A stretch of 64,000 nt of DNA from Pochonia chlamydosporia 170 (Eukaryota; Ascomycota; Sordariomycetes; Hypocreales; Clavicipitaceae): assembly GCF_001653235.2 (NCBI RefSeq), contig NC_035791.1:4154001-4218000 (forward strand), in the 5' to 3' direction. A program made the position numbers and the translations under genes. The notes beneath the pieces were generated by a model. That model did no database searches and had not been told where the DNA came from. It saw only the letters and a list, made by a program, of their open reading frames with translations. Position 1 is the stretch's first letter, and every line of letters starts with the position of its first letter. Below, in pieces: positions 1 through 11,794 of the stretch.

Positions 1-706
1 GCATAGGCGACATCACCGAGTCGACACTCTCCTCCGCCGCCGCACACTTCACCTCCATCAACGCCAGCTTCACAACCACAAAAGTCGACGTATCGAAGCG
101 CGAGGAAGTAGATATCTGGATTGCGGGCATCATCGAAAAATTCGGCCGCCTAGACGGCGCGGCGAATATAGCAGGTGTGATTGGGCGGAATCACAGCAAG
201 GGCTCGATAGCGGATCTCGAAGACGATGAGTGGGAGAGGATTATCGGCGTGAATCTGACGGGGTGTATGTATTGTTTGAGGGCGGAGTTACGGGTGATTA
301 GGGATGGGGGGTCGATTGTCAATATGGCTTCTATTCACGGAACAAACGGTATGTACCTAACTTGTTGTATGAGTGAATGGGATTGACATGTACAGCGATG
401 GCATATCACGGCGCGTATGGAGCCAGCAAGCACGGCGTCGTGGGACTTACGAGGGCGGCCGCCAAGGAGAATGGCCATAGGGAGGTGAGGGTGAATGCTG
501 TTGCGCCGGGGGCGATATACACGCCCATGATGCAGGAGGCTTGGGATCGGATGGGCAGGGCGGCAGACGCGCCGTTCAGCGAGCCGACATCTTTTCAGAG
601 GCAGGGCACGCCAGAGGAGATTGCGCAGGTTGTGGTGTTTTTGCTGGGTCCGGAGAGTAGTTTTGTGAGTGGGAGTGTGTATTCTGCCGATGGAGCGTGG
701 TTGTAA
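1..706 (+). CDS. Short-chain dehydrogenase/reductase (SDR), 5' end outside window
   Basis: NAD(P)-dependent oxidoreductase of the classical SDR family; substrate unknown. Two exons, 1..348 and 396..706, are joined across a 47-bp intron (GTATGT...ACAG) in the codon for the Ala of TNAMAYHG; the visible part codes for 218 residues. Visible SDR landmarks are AANIAG (the NNAG element that stabilises the central sheet), VNLTG (the helix-4 Asn), the catalytic Ser region SIVNMAS, and the catalytic YGASK (YxxxK). The PG motif and a C-terminal SGSVYSADGAW, in the place of the usual G...xVDGG end, follow. The N-terminal TGxxxGxG dinucleotide-binding loop lies before base 1. The gene converges on the FGAM synthase gene. 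The family is certain; no specific substrate can be read from the sequence. Confidence 0.9.
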
Positions 707-1025
707 TTAAATGGGAAGGGTATGTTTGAATGGGTTATGGGCGTGAGCTTCATTTTATGGTGGCCTATGGAATCTGCATGACAGAACTTCATATTTCGTG
801 GGCAAAATTTCGACATGAATGGTGATGTTATTGACGCGATGTAAAATTTTCATTATATTTTCATAGCTTGGGCTGTCATCTATAAATTGTCATTGCTACC
901 TGCGCAGTACACAAAGGAAACTCCTATACCAAAAAGAATAAGAACAAAATTCGCCACTGGTATTTTTGTCTTTTCATTATGCTTTAATCCTTCCACCTTT
1001 TTCTAATACGCCGTCCGCATGCGCC
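707..1025. other. Convergent 3' intergenic spacer
   Basis: This spacer of about 320 bp separates the stop codons of the SDR gene and the FGAM synthase gene. It is AT-rich and presumably holds both 3' UTRs and poly(A) signals. No other feature is seen. Confidence 0.6.
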
Positions 1026-4000
1026 TTAACCAACCCATCTACGGGCACTCTTAAAGATTCGAACCCAAGGCCCGAACTCACCCCATTCCTCAGTCGCCTT
1101 GGGCGGCATGTAGCTGTTGACGCCAGCAACAATGGTTCGTTCAGGGTGAGGCATCATGGCAACGAAACGGCCGTCTCTGCTCGAGACACCGGCAACACCG
1201 CCAGGACTGCCGTTGGGATTATATGGGTACTTCTCAGTCACCTTTAGCCTGTTGTCAACGTAGCGCATAGGAACCATGCCTGCATTGGTGAGCTCCTGGA
1301 GGGAGTTTGGTGACGAGAACTTGGCTCTTCCTTCGCCGTGAGAAACAACCACTGGCAGTGATGAGCCGTTCATGCCGTGGAAGAACACCGACGGCTTGTT
1401 CTCGTCCTCGTGAATTGTCACCATGCTATATCGGCCCTCGAACTGAGCGCTCTCGTTGTGCACAAACGTTGGCCAATGCTCAGTGCCCGGAATGAGCTCC
1501 TGAATACGTGTCAAGAATTGACAGCCATTGCAAACGCCAAGCGCAAAAGTGTCGGGTCGCTTGAAGAAATGCTCAAACTCGCGACGTGTGCTTTCATGCA
1601 TCAAAACAGACTTGGCCCAACCCTGGCCGGCGCCGAGAACGTCACCGTATGAGAAACCACCAGGGGCGGCAATACCGGTAAAGTCAGCGAGAGAACGTCC
1701 TCCAAGGACATCAGTCATATGAACATCCACTGGTTCAAATCCGGCGGCCCTGAATGCAAACGCCAGTTCAGCATATCCATTCACACCCTGCTCCCGGAGA
1801 ACAGCCACTCGGGGCGTCTTGTTGAAGAACCCGGTAATGGAAGATGTCAAGGGCAGGATGTTCTCAGAGGGAGAATAAGTCAGACGATAAGAGATACCTG
1901 GGTCGGTGGCATCAGAAATCGTGGCATATTCGGAGTCTGCACATGCAGGGTTGTCTCGGAGCCGCTGCATCTGGTGTGAAGTCTTGGACCACCACTGTTG
2001 CATCTCGGTGCGGTCGAGGTTGACAAAAGTCGTTGCGCCATGGCGGATAGTCAAGGTCTGGTTGGCAGTAGCCTTCACAACACCAAATTTGCGAATCAAC
2101 CCAGGGGGTGGGCCACAGGTGGCGAAGCATCGCTTGAAGTTCATCTCATCAGAGGCCTTGACCTGGAAGACAGCTCCGAGCTCTTCGTTGAATAGACCTT
2201 CAATCATATCTGCCGTTGAGCTGCTCTTGGAAATGCCATCCATCATCATGTCAACTCCGCAGCGACCCGCAAACATCATCTCGGCGATTGTGGCAACCAA
2301 GCCGCCGTCAGAACGGTCATGGTAAGCCAGGACAACACCACTCTTGTGAAGCTGCGAGAGAGCATCAAAGTAGTCAGTGATGAGATTGAAGTTCTTCATG
2401 TCGGGAGCCTCATTGCCAAGAGCGCCAAGAGACTGGGCCAAAGCAGAGCCTCCCATGGCTCGTCGACCCTCAGCAAGATCAACAAACATCAAGATTGTCT
2501 CCCCGACCTCCTCAACTCTTCGCAGCTGAGGAGTCCATGTGCTCAGAATATCCTCCACAACAGCGAAAGCGGAAATAGCTACCGAGACGGGAGCTGTCAC
2601 GCTCTTCACTTCATCCTGATCCTTCCACACAGCCTTCATTGAAGTAGAGTCCTTTCCAACGGGGATGCTGACGCTAAGTTCGGGACACATTTCCATACCA
2701 ATAGCCTCAACTGCCTCATAAAGGGCGGCGCCCTCTCCAGGATGGCTGACAGCGGCCATCCAGTTGGCTGAGAGCTTGACTCGTCGAAGGTCTCCCATGA
2801 CGTCCGCGGCACCGATGTTCATCAAACTCTCTGCCACTGCCATTCTAGCAGACGCGCCAGGGTTGATGAGGGCAAGAGTTGGCTTTTCACCCATGGCCAT
2901 TGCCTCACCAGTTCTTTGCTTTCCGCCGAGGCTAAATGACGTTGCTGTGACAGCAACGTCTGCCACAGGAGTCTGCCATGGACCAACGAATTGATCACGA
3001 GCTGTGAGACCACCGACAGTTCTGTCGCCAATGGTGATGAGGAAGGACTTGGAACCAACGGCCGGCATGAGGAAGACACGTTCCACTGCCTTCTTCAGCA
3101 GCGTAGCATTGTCCAGCTCAACACCAAAGCTCTCCTTGAGACCAGCCAAAGCGTCGAATGGGGTCAAGTTTGGTTTCTTGGAGTCAACATTGCGTTCTTG
3201 CTGGCGTTTTGGAGGGAAAAGAGCATCCATTGGCAGGTCGATGGGACGAGGGTATTCCTTGGATTCACGGTCTGTAAGAATCAATTTTGAATCACCGCTG
3301 GCATCCTTGGTGGCCACGGCACCGACATCAGAAAATCCACATCGCTCTCTACGGCAAATGCTTGTGAAGCGATTCATGTTCTCAGGGTTAATGAGAAGAA
3401 CGTATCGTTCCTGGGCTTCGTTGCACCAGATCTGAAGGGGACTCATGCTTCGGTCGGCGCTTTCGACTTGGCGGAGTTCAAAGTTGCCGCCATAGCCAGC
3501 GTCCTTGACAACTTTAGACGAGGTTAGTAACTAAGACAAGTAACAGCAAGTGCGACTCAGACTTACGCTCGGGAAGGGCATTGGAGAGACCTCCAGCTCC
3601 AACATCATGGATCATGGCGATTGGATTCTGGTCGCCTAGAGCAGTACAAGTGTTGATGACCATTTGCGCACGGCGTTCCATCTGACGCAAATTGTTAGTA
3701 AAACGAGCATCCAACAACTCTGGACTATCAACCAACCTCAGGATTCCCACGTTGCACACTATCAAAGTCCAAATCAGCGTTACTCTCGCCAGATGCGTTG
3801 CTAGAAGCAGCACCTCCGCCGAGACCAATCAACATGGCTGGGCCACCGAGAACAATAACATGGGCGCCTTCTCGAACAAAGCGTTCCTCTTTCAATGCAT
3901 TGGAGGGACGAACTGTTCCAACGCCGCCAGCCAGCATAATGGGTTTGTGGTATCCGCGCCACGCGGACGCATCAGCTTTGGCATCTTTTCCGGGGGTCTC

Positions 4001-5209
4001 GGGAGTGAGAAGCGTTCGGAAGCACCCGGTAAGACAAGGTCGACCAAATTCGTTGTTAAATCGGGCACTGCCGATAGGAGCCTCCAGCATGATGTCGAGA
4101 CTGCTAGCGTAGTGCGCAGGTCGCCCAATATCAACTTCCCAAGGAGCTTTGTGGTCTGGTATCAGAAGGTCGGAAACCCAGAAGCCAGCAAGTCCTCCCT
4201 TTGTGACGGAGCCACGACCAACGGCAGCTTCGTCACGGATTTCACCGCCGGAGCCGGTGGCGGCGCCGGGGAAAGGCGATATGGCGGTAGGATGGTTGTG
4301 CGTCTCGACTTTGGCCAAGATGTGGGCAACTTCAGGTGTCAAGTTCCAGGTTCCAGTAGAGTAGTCTGGAGCCCAGAAATTGGCAGACTCGCCTTGAAGG
4401 ACGGCGGCATTGTCACTGTAGGCCGAAACAGTATAATCAGGCGTCTTCTTGTGGGTATTTCGGATCATTTCAAAGAGACTCTTGTCCTTCTTCACGCCAT
4501 CAATTGTCCAGCTGGCGTTGAACACTTTGTGTCGGCAGTGCTCCGAGTTGACTTGGGCAAACATGAAAAGCTCAACATCGTGAGGCGAGCGGCCGAGCTT
4601 CTTGAACACGTCCACAAGGTATTCCATTTCGGATTCATCCAAACTGAGTCCCTTCTCCTTGTTGTAGTCTCGCAGAACACTGAGGGGTTCTTTGCCGTTG
4701 GCAAAAATGTCGACGACGACGAGAGGGGCGGGAACACCGGTAGCGAACATAGTATCAAGCTCGGGCTTCTCGAAAGCAAATACTTCGGTCATGCGATCAT
4801 ACAGAACATCTCTGAAAGTCGCGTCTTGGCCCGATTGATATGGCTCCTCGAAATCAATGACAATGAGTCGACCTTTCTCGATGCGGTTGACCTGGTCCTT
4901 CAGGCCGCATACATGGGCTATGTTGGTAGCTTGGGAGCTCCATGGCGAGAGATATCGGGGAGTAACATAGACGGTGATAGAGTTGCTAGTGCTTTCGGAA
5001 GCAAGGAGGGGCTCGGAGTCGACGTCTTGGAGAAGGGTTTTGACGTGGTTGAGAACAGCCTTGTTGGATGACTTCAAATCGACAAAGTACACCCACTGAC
5101 CACGGATCTGCTTGATCTTGGGCTGGCTGGTCTTGTTGGCACGAGCCTTGAGCTCTTGCGCACTGGCAGCCGTGTAGCACGAGCTACCTACAAGAATTTC
5201 GTGCGACAT
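1026..5209 (-). CDS. ADE6: Phosphoribosylformylglycinamidine (FGAM) synthase, purine biosynthesis
   Basis: Catalyses the fourth step of de novo purine synthesis in the cytosol: FGAR + ATP + glutamine to FGAM. Three exons on the minus strand: 5209..3737, 3681..3567 and 3511..1026 (introns of 55 bp each). Together they give 1357 residues, the usual size of the large eukaryotic/proteobacterial PurL. The junctions restore the family sequence NPE|MERRAQ and [12 protein letters not shown]. Visible are the PurM-like halves with [31 protein letters not shown] (ATP/metal site), [12 protein letters not shown] and SDGGL. The C-terminal glutaminase domain spans roughly the last 265 residues, with the nucleophile Cys in GVCNGCQ and His/Glu in PHPERT. 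The protein ends in ARRWVG, like other family members. ATG 5209 is chosen because the family N-terminus starts just after it. A housekeeping gene, complete and apparently intact. Confidence 0.97.
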
Positions 5210-6578
5210 GGTGACGAATGTACCGCCGTGAGCGATGTTTTAAAACGCGTAGAACGCCTTAACGTGGAAAGGCGTGCTCAACATGAGCATTGACTTTTCT
5301 GTTTGTCGAGAAATTTAGACTCCAGTTGCACTTGCCCCTCCTCTTATCGATAGAGGGGCAGATGAAAATTTTCGGGCCGGCTTTTGCCCGCGCAAGGCCA
5401 ATGCAGCTACAGGTACAGTAGTTACAGATAATCAGCAACGAAGGAAAGCATTGTTTTGTAATATGACATAACTCATAATTGCATACTCTGCCATGCTAAT
5501 GTCTGGTAGACTTGGCTGCGGGCAGCGCTTCTTGCCCGGAATGTATCTGTCAGTGTGCACACCAGACTTGGATTGATCTTGGTGGGGCAGATTGATCACA
5601 ATGATCGGATCTCGTCTTCTGTGAATGCCAAGGGCTCAAATGGTGAGGCTAGACAGCCATGTGCAGTTTTGGAACTATGTATCAATATGACGTTGGAATT
5701 CTCCAATTGAATGCAATTGCAAGCTGCAGAATAATTTCCAAATTGAATTCGGTGATATAATGCACAGCTACCATGCCTCTATTGCAAATCTCATCCAATT
5801 GCGTTCGAAGCATAGGGTAAGCCAAAGCAGTCTACTTTGGCTACCATCAAACATGCAATTTATCAATGAAGGCGGCACCTTCCCTACCTAGGTTGGTTTT
5901 CATGAAATTAGAGGCTCTAGGGTCAAAGAGCAAAGAGAGGATGAGACGATAACATTGTCATCAGAAGCAGCAGCCCGCTTTCCCAACACTGCCCAGGCTA
6001 ACGATAAGATAAATCTGTGGGCATCCCTAATTTTGCACAACATACTACGTGGCCAAGTTTGAATTAAATCCTCGTTCATAGTTGTTATATGAGGCCAAAT
6101 TAAGGTCCGCGTCGTATTTTCAACGCAGAGTTGTTGAATTGACCACCGCAGATTAGTTGTCCGTAACTGGCAATATCCGATTGCACCGCCAATGGCTTCG
6201 CCAAACTTCGGTTGTCAGCACACAATACTGTAGCCAAGACTTTTAGTGCTTCCAAACTTGTGCCGTACATCTAATATGTGGTTGCGTTGACCAAGTATGG
6301 CGAGCGGAAAGCCATTCCGCTCATGGAAACATCATACGCTTCGCATTAATAATGCAACTCTGTGATGAATACATCATCTGGCGCATGCGTCCCGGAAATT
6401 TAATTGACCCTGCCTTTACTCGTATCCATTCACAAAAGAACAGAACAACACCGCTTGACATCAGAGAGTCACCTCCGATTATAGCGTCAACTCACTTTGC
6501 CTCTTGTCCTGCCCTCCTCTCATTCATAGAGTCATCCGTACCTCGACAAGACCGGGAATTTCCAACATCTTAACTACA
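5210..6578. other. Intergenic region, divergent promoters
   Basis: About 1.4 kb between the divergent starts of the FGAM synthase gene (minus) and the enoyl reductase gene (plus), so it should carry both promoters. Around 5700-5810 several CAATTG/CCAATTG words occur close together; their meaning is unknown. I see no coding exon. Confidence 0.5.
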
Positions 6579-7811
6579 ATGGCAAGCAAGGTTCAGAATT
6601 TCGGTCTCGTGAGAAAAGGCGCCGGTCATGCGGTTCTAGAGGCAACTCCCATACCGAGGTTGCCAGACGACTACCTACTCATCAAAACTGTTGCAGTCGC
6701 CATAAACCCAACAGACTGGACTACTCTCGACGCAGTTGGAGACAACGGTACTCTAGTTGGATGCGACTTTGCTGGTATTGTAGAGGAGATCGGCCCGGCT
6801 GTTACCAAGAAGTTCCAAAAAGGAGACCGTGTTGCCGGGTTTTCTCATGGAGGTTGGTAGGGCCACCCACCAGAAGACTTGCTATTTGTATTCACCGTCA
6901 TTTCAACAGGAAACGATGCAAACCCAGAGACGGGTGCCTTTGCTCGATTCGTCATTGCCAAGGGCGACCTCGTGATGCATATTCCGGATAATGTCAGCTG
7001 GGAAGCGGCGGCTACAGTTGGAGTTGCGATAGGTACTGTTGGTATGGGTCTGTACCAGATTATGGGCTTAAAACTGCCGACTGAGGCTCCTCAAATTGGG
7101 GATGGCAGTGATCCAGTTCTCGTATACGGTGGGAGCACCGCCACGGGGACGATTGCTATTCAATTTGTCAGATTGTCAGTGCAAATACCCCAGACAAAAC
7201 CTAACTGTAACTAACTGACGAATAAGGTCCGGGCGAAAAGTTCTTACAACGTGCTCACCAAAACATTTCGAACTAGCTAAAGATCGAGGCGCCGAACTTG
7301 TATACGATTACGTATGTGCGCTTCTCTTACATCTTTGCAGTCGCTCAGCTAACCATCCTAGCATACACCCAACATTGCATCGGACATTCGAAGTGAAACT
7401 AATGACCAACTGATAGACGTTTTTGACACTGTAGCACTAGAATCTACCGCAGCTTTCTGCTCAGATGCGATTGGCTCTTCGGGAGGGCTATATGTCAATC
7501 TGCTAGGTGTTCAAAGTCAACGATCGGACGTGCGGTCTGTTTTCTATTTGGGATATAGCGCCTCCGGAGAGAGCTTTATATTTGAGGGCCAACATTTTCC
7601 GGCGAAACCGGAAGATTTAGTATTCGCCAGGAACTTTTTTGCTGTCGCTGAGAAGCTCTGGATGGAAGGGAAGTGGAAGTCACATCCGGTTCGTGTTGGA
7701 TCTGGTGGGTTGATTGGTGTGCTTGATGGGATGAAGCAAATGAAGGAAGGTAAAGTGAGTGGCGAGAAGCTGGTGTATCTTGTTGATGACACCGAATGGC
7801 CCGCGGTGTAG
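6579..7811 (+). CDS. Zinc-binding-dehydrogenase-like enoyl reductase (LovC/ToxD type)
   Basis: Medium-chain reductase of the group that includes stand-alone trans-enoyl reductases such as LovC, which act with polyketide synthases; members outside clusters have unknown substrates. Four exons, 6579..6852, 6910..7174, 7227..7311 and 7362..7811, give 357 residues, the usual length. The junctions restore HGG|NDANPETGAFA, RL|SGRK and YDY|HTPN. Visible are the GroES-like N-terminal part (AINPTDW, VGCDFAGIVEEIG, GDRVAGF) and the Rossmann part with YGGSTATGTIAIQF in place of the usual GxGxxG loop. No zinc-binding cysteine set is seen, as in LovC-type enzymes. The start follows an upstream stop and matches the family N-terminus KVQNFGLV. 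No polyketide synthase lies in this window, so a secondary-metabolite role is only inference. Confidence 0.88.
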
Positions 7812-9599
7812 AGAGCGGATTCTAGCGCTTTGGACTTTGTGAACAGATAAGATAGTAATGGTCAGAAGCGCCTTCTTCCATGGCACTGGGAGATGACGAC
7901 ATTGAAGTTGACTTCGCTCTCATCAGCCGTTTTCCGTGGCATATGACAAGCATTGTGTGCTATTAGAAGTGAGATCTGAGCCGAAGAACCGAACGGCAGA
8001 CTGAAATCCGCAAAGGTGCCATGCATTCCTGCATATGCCAGCAGTAAGTGTCTTGTACATGCACGGGGCCGGGTATTTTTGCCCCTACTTAACTTACACA
8101 ATTGGTCTACTCATGCCACACCTTTCAGCGCCGGCCGTGGTGCAATAAAAAGCAGCAAGCCTTCTGATCTTTACAAGGGGAGAAATGACGTGTGTGGACA
8201 GCCATGTAGCTGACAAAGTCTCAAAGCAGCCACACCAAACGCCATCCGGCATTACCACATGGCTGACTTCCCGCGAACCATTACGCGATCTAATCCCTGT
8301 TCCGTAGCTTGGGCGCGGTTGACAAGCCGACCGAGAATCCGCATGGAATCATGGATTTTGCAGCTTGATATTCTTTTCGGCCTCGGATATGATAATTTGA
8401 TCAATCTCATAATCAGCCACGAATTAGAAACGGTCCATTTACAGCTGCCATACATCCGGATGACGAAATATTAGGTGAGAAGCTTGCAATTTATGAACCC
8501 AAGCACGTCTCCGAACTGGACGCTGTGACGCTGTTTGCGCCTGTCATAGGATCAATCCCGTCAGACTCAGTACTGCCAACGGACTCATGCACGGTGGTGG
8601 TATCTCTTTTAAAGACATCTCAGTACCCTTCTCACAAACAACAGTCACCTTGACGCCCTTTGTTGCACAGGTGGTCACATCCATGGGAGGGGTGTCCAGG
8701 TCCAACCTCCGGTGGAAGCAACCACCCTCCACTTACACGGACAAATGTCTCATCGAATCCGGTCAATAGTGCTTTGTAATTAAGCATGCAATAGCTACAC
8801 CATGCGATTAATCTAATCCAAACTAGCATTAGTGTACTCTTCCCCATGTTGCAAAAGCTTCCAACAATCGCTTTGCTTGCTTTGAAGCAGCCTTTCTTCC
8901 GCGTTGTTTCCGGAGATCCCCACTTCGCCGTGGTTTGCACCCTGCACCCGAGACTTGTCTTGCCAAGACTTGAAACATGATGTGCATTAGTATCACCTAC
9001 CATGGGATTATTTCCAACTCAACTTCCATTAATTTTTCTTAATTTTTAGAAAATTAGACAGTCGACCAAATATGTGATGAGAATGAAGCTGGTACAAATC
9101 TGCCCACGGCCCCATCTGATACCCTCGGCGCCGCACCTCGGCAGAAGTGGGTCCGGGAATGATGAGCTGATCCGTGATCAGTAATCGTAAATAACACTGC
9201 GACCTGGCAGCCCTTCGCATTCGCTGCCGTCAAAAAGACTGGCAAGCTTGTCTGCTAGTCTAACCGAATCTGCTCTGACACGATGCCAGTACACATAAAT
9301 GGTTTACAAATCCACTGAAAGGGCGCTGTTGGGTGTACAATATGTAATCTAGAGCGTGGCATCCTAGTATGCCACAACGTATTAAATAAACAGAATCCCC
9401 ACCCAACGGTCAACATTTGGAGGACTCGGTATGAATATGTATTCGACAACATGAGAATCAGCTACAAGTTATAAAACGTACATATCTGCAAAAGCTGGAT
9501 ACCGCACAGGTCGATCCTCCACTTACACGACTCCAACACTAGGCACTGCGCACATCCACCTCCGCTACAGCATCAAACCACAACCAAAAAAAGGGAAAA
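7812..9599. other. Intergenic region without recognisable gene
   Basis: About 1.8 kb between two plus-strand genes. The open frames here are short, with no family resemblance and no plausible splice partners. An AT-rich patch lies near 9020-9060. It presumably holds the promoter of the MFS gene. Confidence 0.45.
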
Positions 9600-11301
9600 A
9601 TGCCCTCAACACCAGGGACAGAAGTGCCCGCCGAAAAAGCAGAGGACAACACCTCCAACGGCACAACAACCCCAAACGATGTCCCATACTCCGGAGACAC
9701 AGACGTCGAAAGCCAAGCCATCCAAACAGCCGAAGCACCCAAGGACCTCATTCGCGAAGAAGAATGGGCAAAAGAGCCCTCCAATCCAATCAACTGGCCG
9801 GCATGGAGAAAAGTAATGCTCATCTCCTGCATATCATCAATGGGCTTCATGGCGTAAGACACCTATCCCAATCTCCACTCGACAACAACTAACAGAAGCC
9901 AGCTCAGCAGGAACTTCGATCCTCAGCCCGGCAAGATCGCAGCTGATGCAAGAATTCAACGTCAGCAGCACGGTGGCCATCCTCCCTGTCGCGCTGTACG
10001 TCTTCGCCCTTGGTTTTGGCCCCATCATCGGCGGTCCGTTGTCCGAAACGGTCGGTCGTCTGCCAATTTACGTCTTTACCATGCCGCTTGGCTCACTGTT
10101 TGCTCTGGGCGCCGGATTCACGCATAGCTTCGCGGTGTTATGCTTTTGCAGGTTCATGAGTGGCTTCTGCTGGTCGCCTGTGTTGGCTGTTCCTTCGGCG
10201 TCGATTTCGGAGACTTTTGCGCCTAAGTCAAGGGGGCCAGCTTCTGCGGTGTTTATTCTCATGCCGTTTTTGGGGCCTGGATTGGGGTATGTGCAGATTT
10301 GTAGCTCTTGTATCTTCTTGGAGTCAGTTAACTAACATGGCGGTAGACCAGTTATGGGCTCATTCATCGTCAGCAGAAAAGGGTGGCGCTGGACACAATG
10401 GACGCTAATCTTCTTCGCCATCTTCTGCATGATTCAACTGCCGTTTATTCGAGAGACATTCTACCCCAAGGTCAAGAGACGACTCGCCAAGAAGAAGGGT
10501 CTCAAGGTACCTCCCAAGGTTCCTCTCCGCGACAAACTCTCGCTGTTTGCTCGCGTCGCCGTCATCCGACCCATTCACATGCTCTTTGCCGAGCCCATCG
10601 TCACATTTCTCTGCCTCTACATCGCCGTCAACTTTGGCATTCTTTTCAGTTTCTTCGCCGGAGTCCCGTACACATTCACCCTAGTATACCACTTTAGCCT
10701 CGAATCCTCCGGCCTTGTATTCTTGTCGATTGCGACGGGCTGTATTGTCGGCTTCTTGACCATTATTCTCTGCGACGTCTTCATCTATCGCAAAAAGATC
10801 AAGTTGTATCCGCCTCTCAAAACGCCTCCCGAGCACCGACTTTACCCTGCTATGATTGGCAGCCTGGGTCTTCCGATTGGACTCTTTTGGTATGCCTGGT
10901 CTGCGAGGGCAAGCGTCAGCTGGGCTAGTCCTGTTGTTGCCATTTTCCCATTCGCTTGGGGAAATCTCTGTGTGTTTGTCAGCTCGGTGCAGTACATGTC
11001 TGATACGTATCATGGGACGGTGATTGCTAGCGCTGTGAGTGCGAATGGTTTGGCGAGATATGGCTTCGCTGGAGCATTTCCGCTGTTCACAATTCAGAGT
11101 AAGTTTCTTCTACACTGGGGAGTATTAAAGATGAATGGCTTCTAACTTATGACAGTGTATCAAAATCTTGGAATCGACTGGGCATGCAGTCTCCTCGGGT
11201 TTGTTGCATTGCTTCTGTTGCCTATCCCCTGGGTCTTGTTTAAATACGGCCCCAAGATTCGCGCAAAGAGCAAGTACGAAACTGTCGACTATTCATTGTA
11301 A
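9600..11301 (+). CDS. MFS drug/polyamine-type exporter (DHA1)
   Basis: Twelve-helix major facilitator of the plasma membrane, drug:H+ antiporter-1 group (FLU1/TPO-like); it likely exports small toxic molecules or polyamines. Four exons, 9600..9853, 9903..10286, 10347..11098 and 11156..11301, give 511 residues. The junctions restore MA|SAGTSILSPA, GLG|PVMGSF and IQ|MYQNLG. A hydrophilic N-terminal tail of about 70 residues rich in Thr/Glu is followed by NPINWPAWRK before helix 1, a typical DHA1 start. The motif LSETVGRLPIY (GxLxDrxGRkp-like) is in loop 2-3, and GPGLGPVMGSF is the motif C helix 5 region characteristic of antiporters. It is the first of three transporter genes in a row. The exact substrate cannot be read from the sequence. 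Confidence 0.93.
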
Positions 11302-11794
11302 TCAGCATGCATATTGATATTAGCGGGGAGGATGGAATTTAGCATAGCATTTTAGCGAGCATGAGTGTAGACATAGACATAGACTCTAATTATGAGACAA
11401 TATAGACGCATGTCGCATTACAAACTGGCAGAGCATTCGACTCATTCGCAATCACTGCAATAAAGGTCTAGAATCATGAGATGACCAATCACAATTCACG
11501 AATACTACTTTCAGCTTCCTTTGTTCGATGGTGAATATTTGCGTGTCGAAGCTGATCACAGATTCACCACAAGCCGCAGCAATCAAGGTTCCCACCCAAA
11601 TCCCGCCCAGCGCCACCAAATTCATCTTTGAACATCAACGGATTGATTAGATCCGAGTCACACCACAACTCACAACAACTCAACACCCCAAATCATCCAT
11701 AGAACCCCAGCCATAAAAGAAACCTAAAACACCATCCCCATGAGTCTAATACCTCAGATACCACTGTAACTCTTGCATCAACAACCTCCTCAAA
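11302..11794. other. Intergenic spacer between transporter genes
   Basis: About 490 bp holding the 3' UTR of the MFS gene and the promoter of the ferroportin-like gene. CA-rich, pyrimidine-biased sequence precedes the start at 11795. No other feature was found. Confidence 0.5.

Noticed and set aside
3692..5071. 459-codon open frame on the plus strand
   Set aside because: It is antisense to FGAM synthase exon 1, whose protein matches the family over its full length; the plus reading shows no family features.
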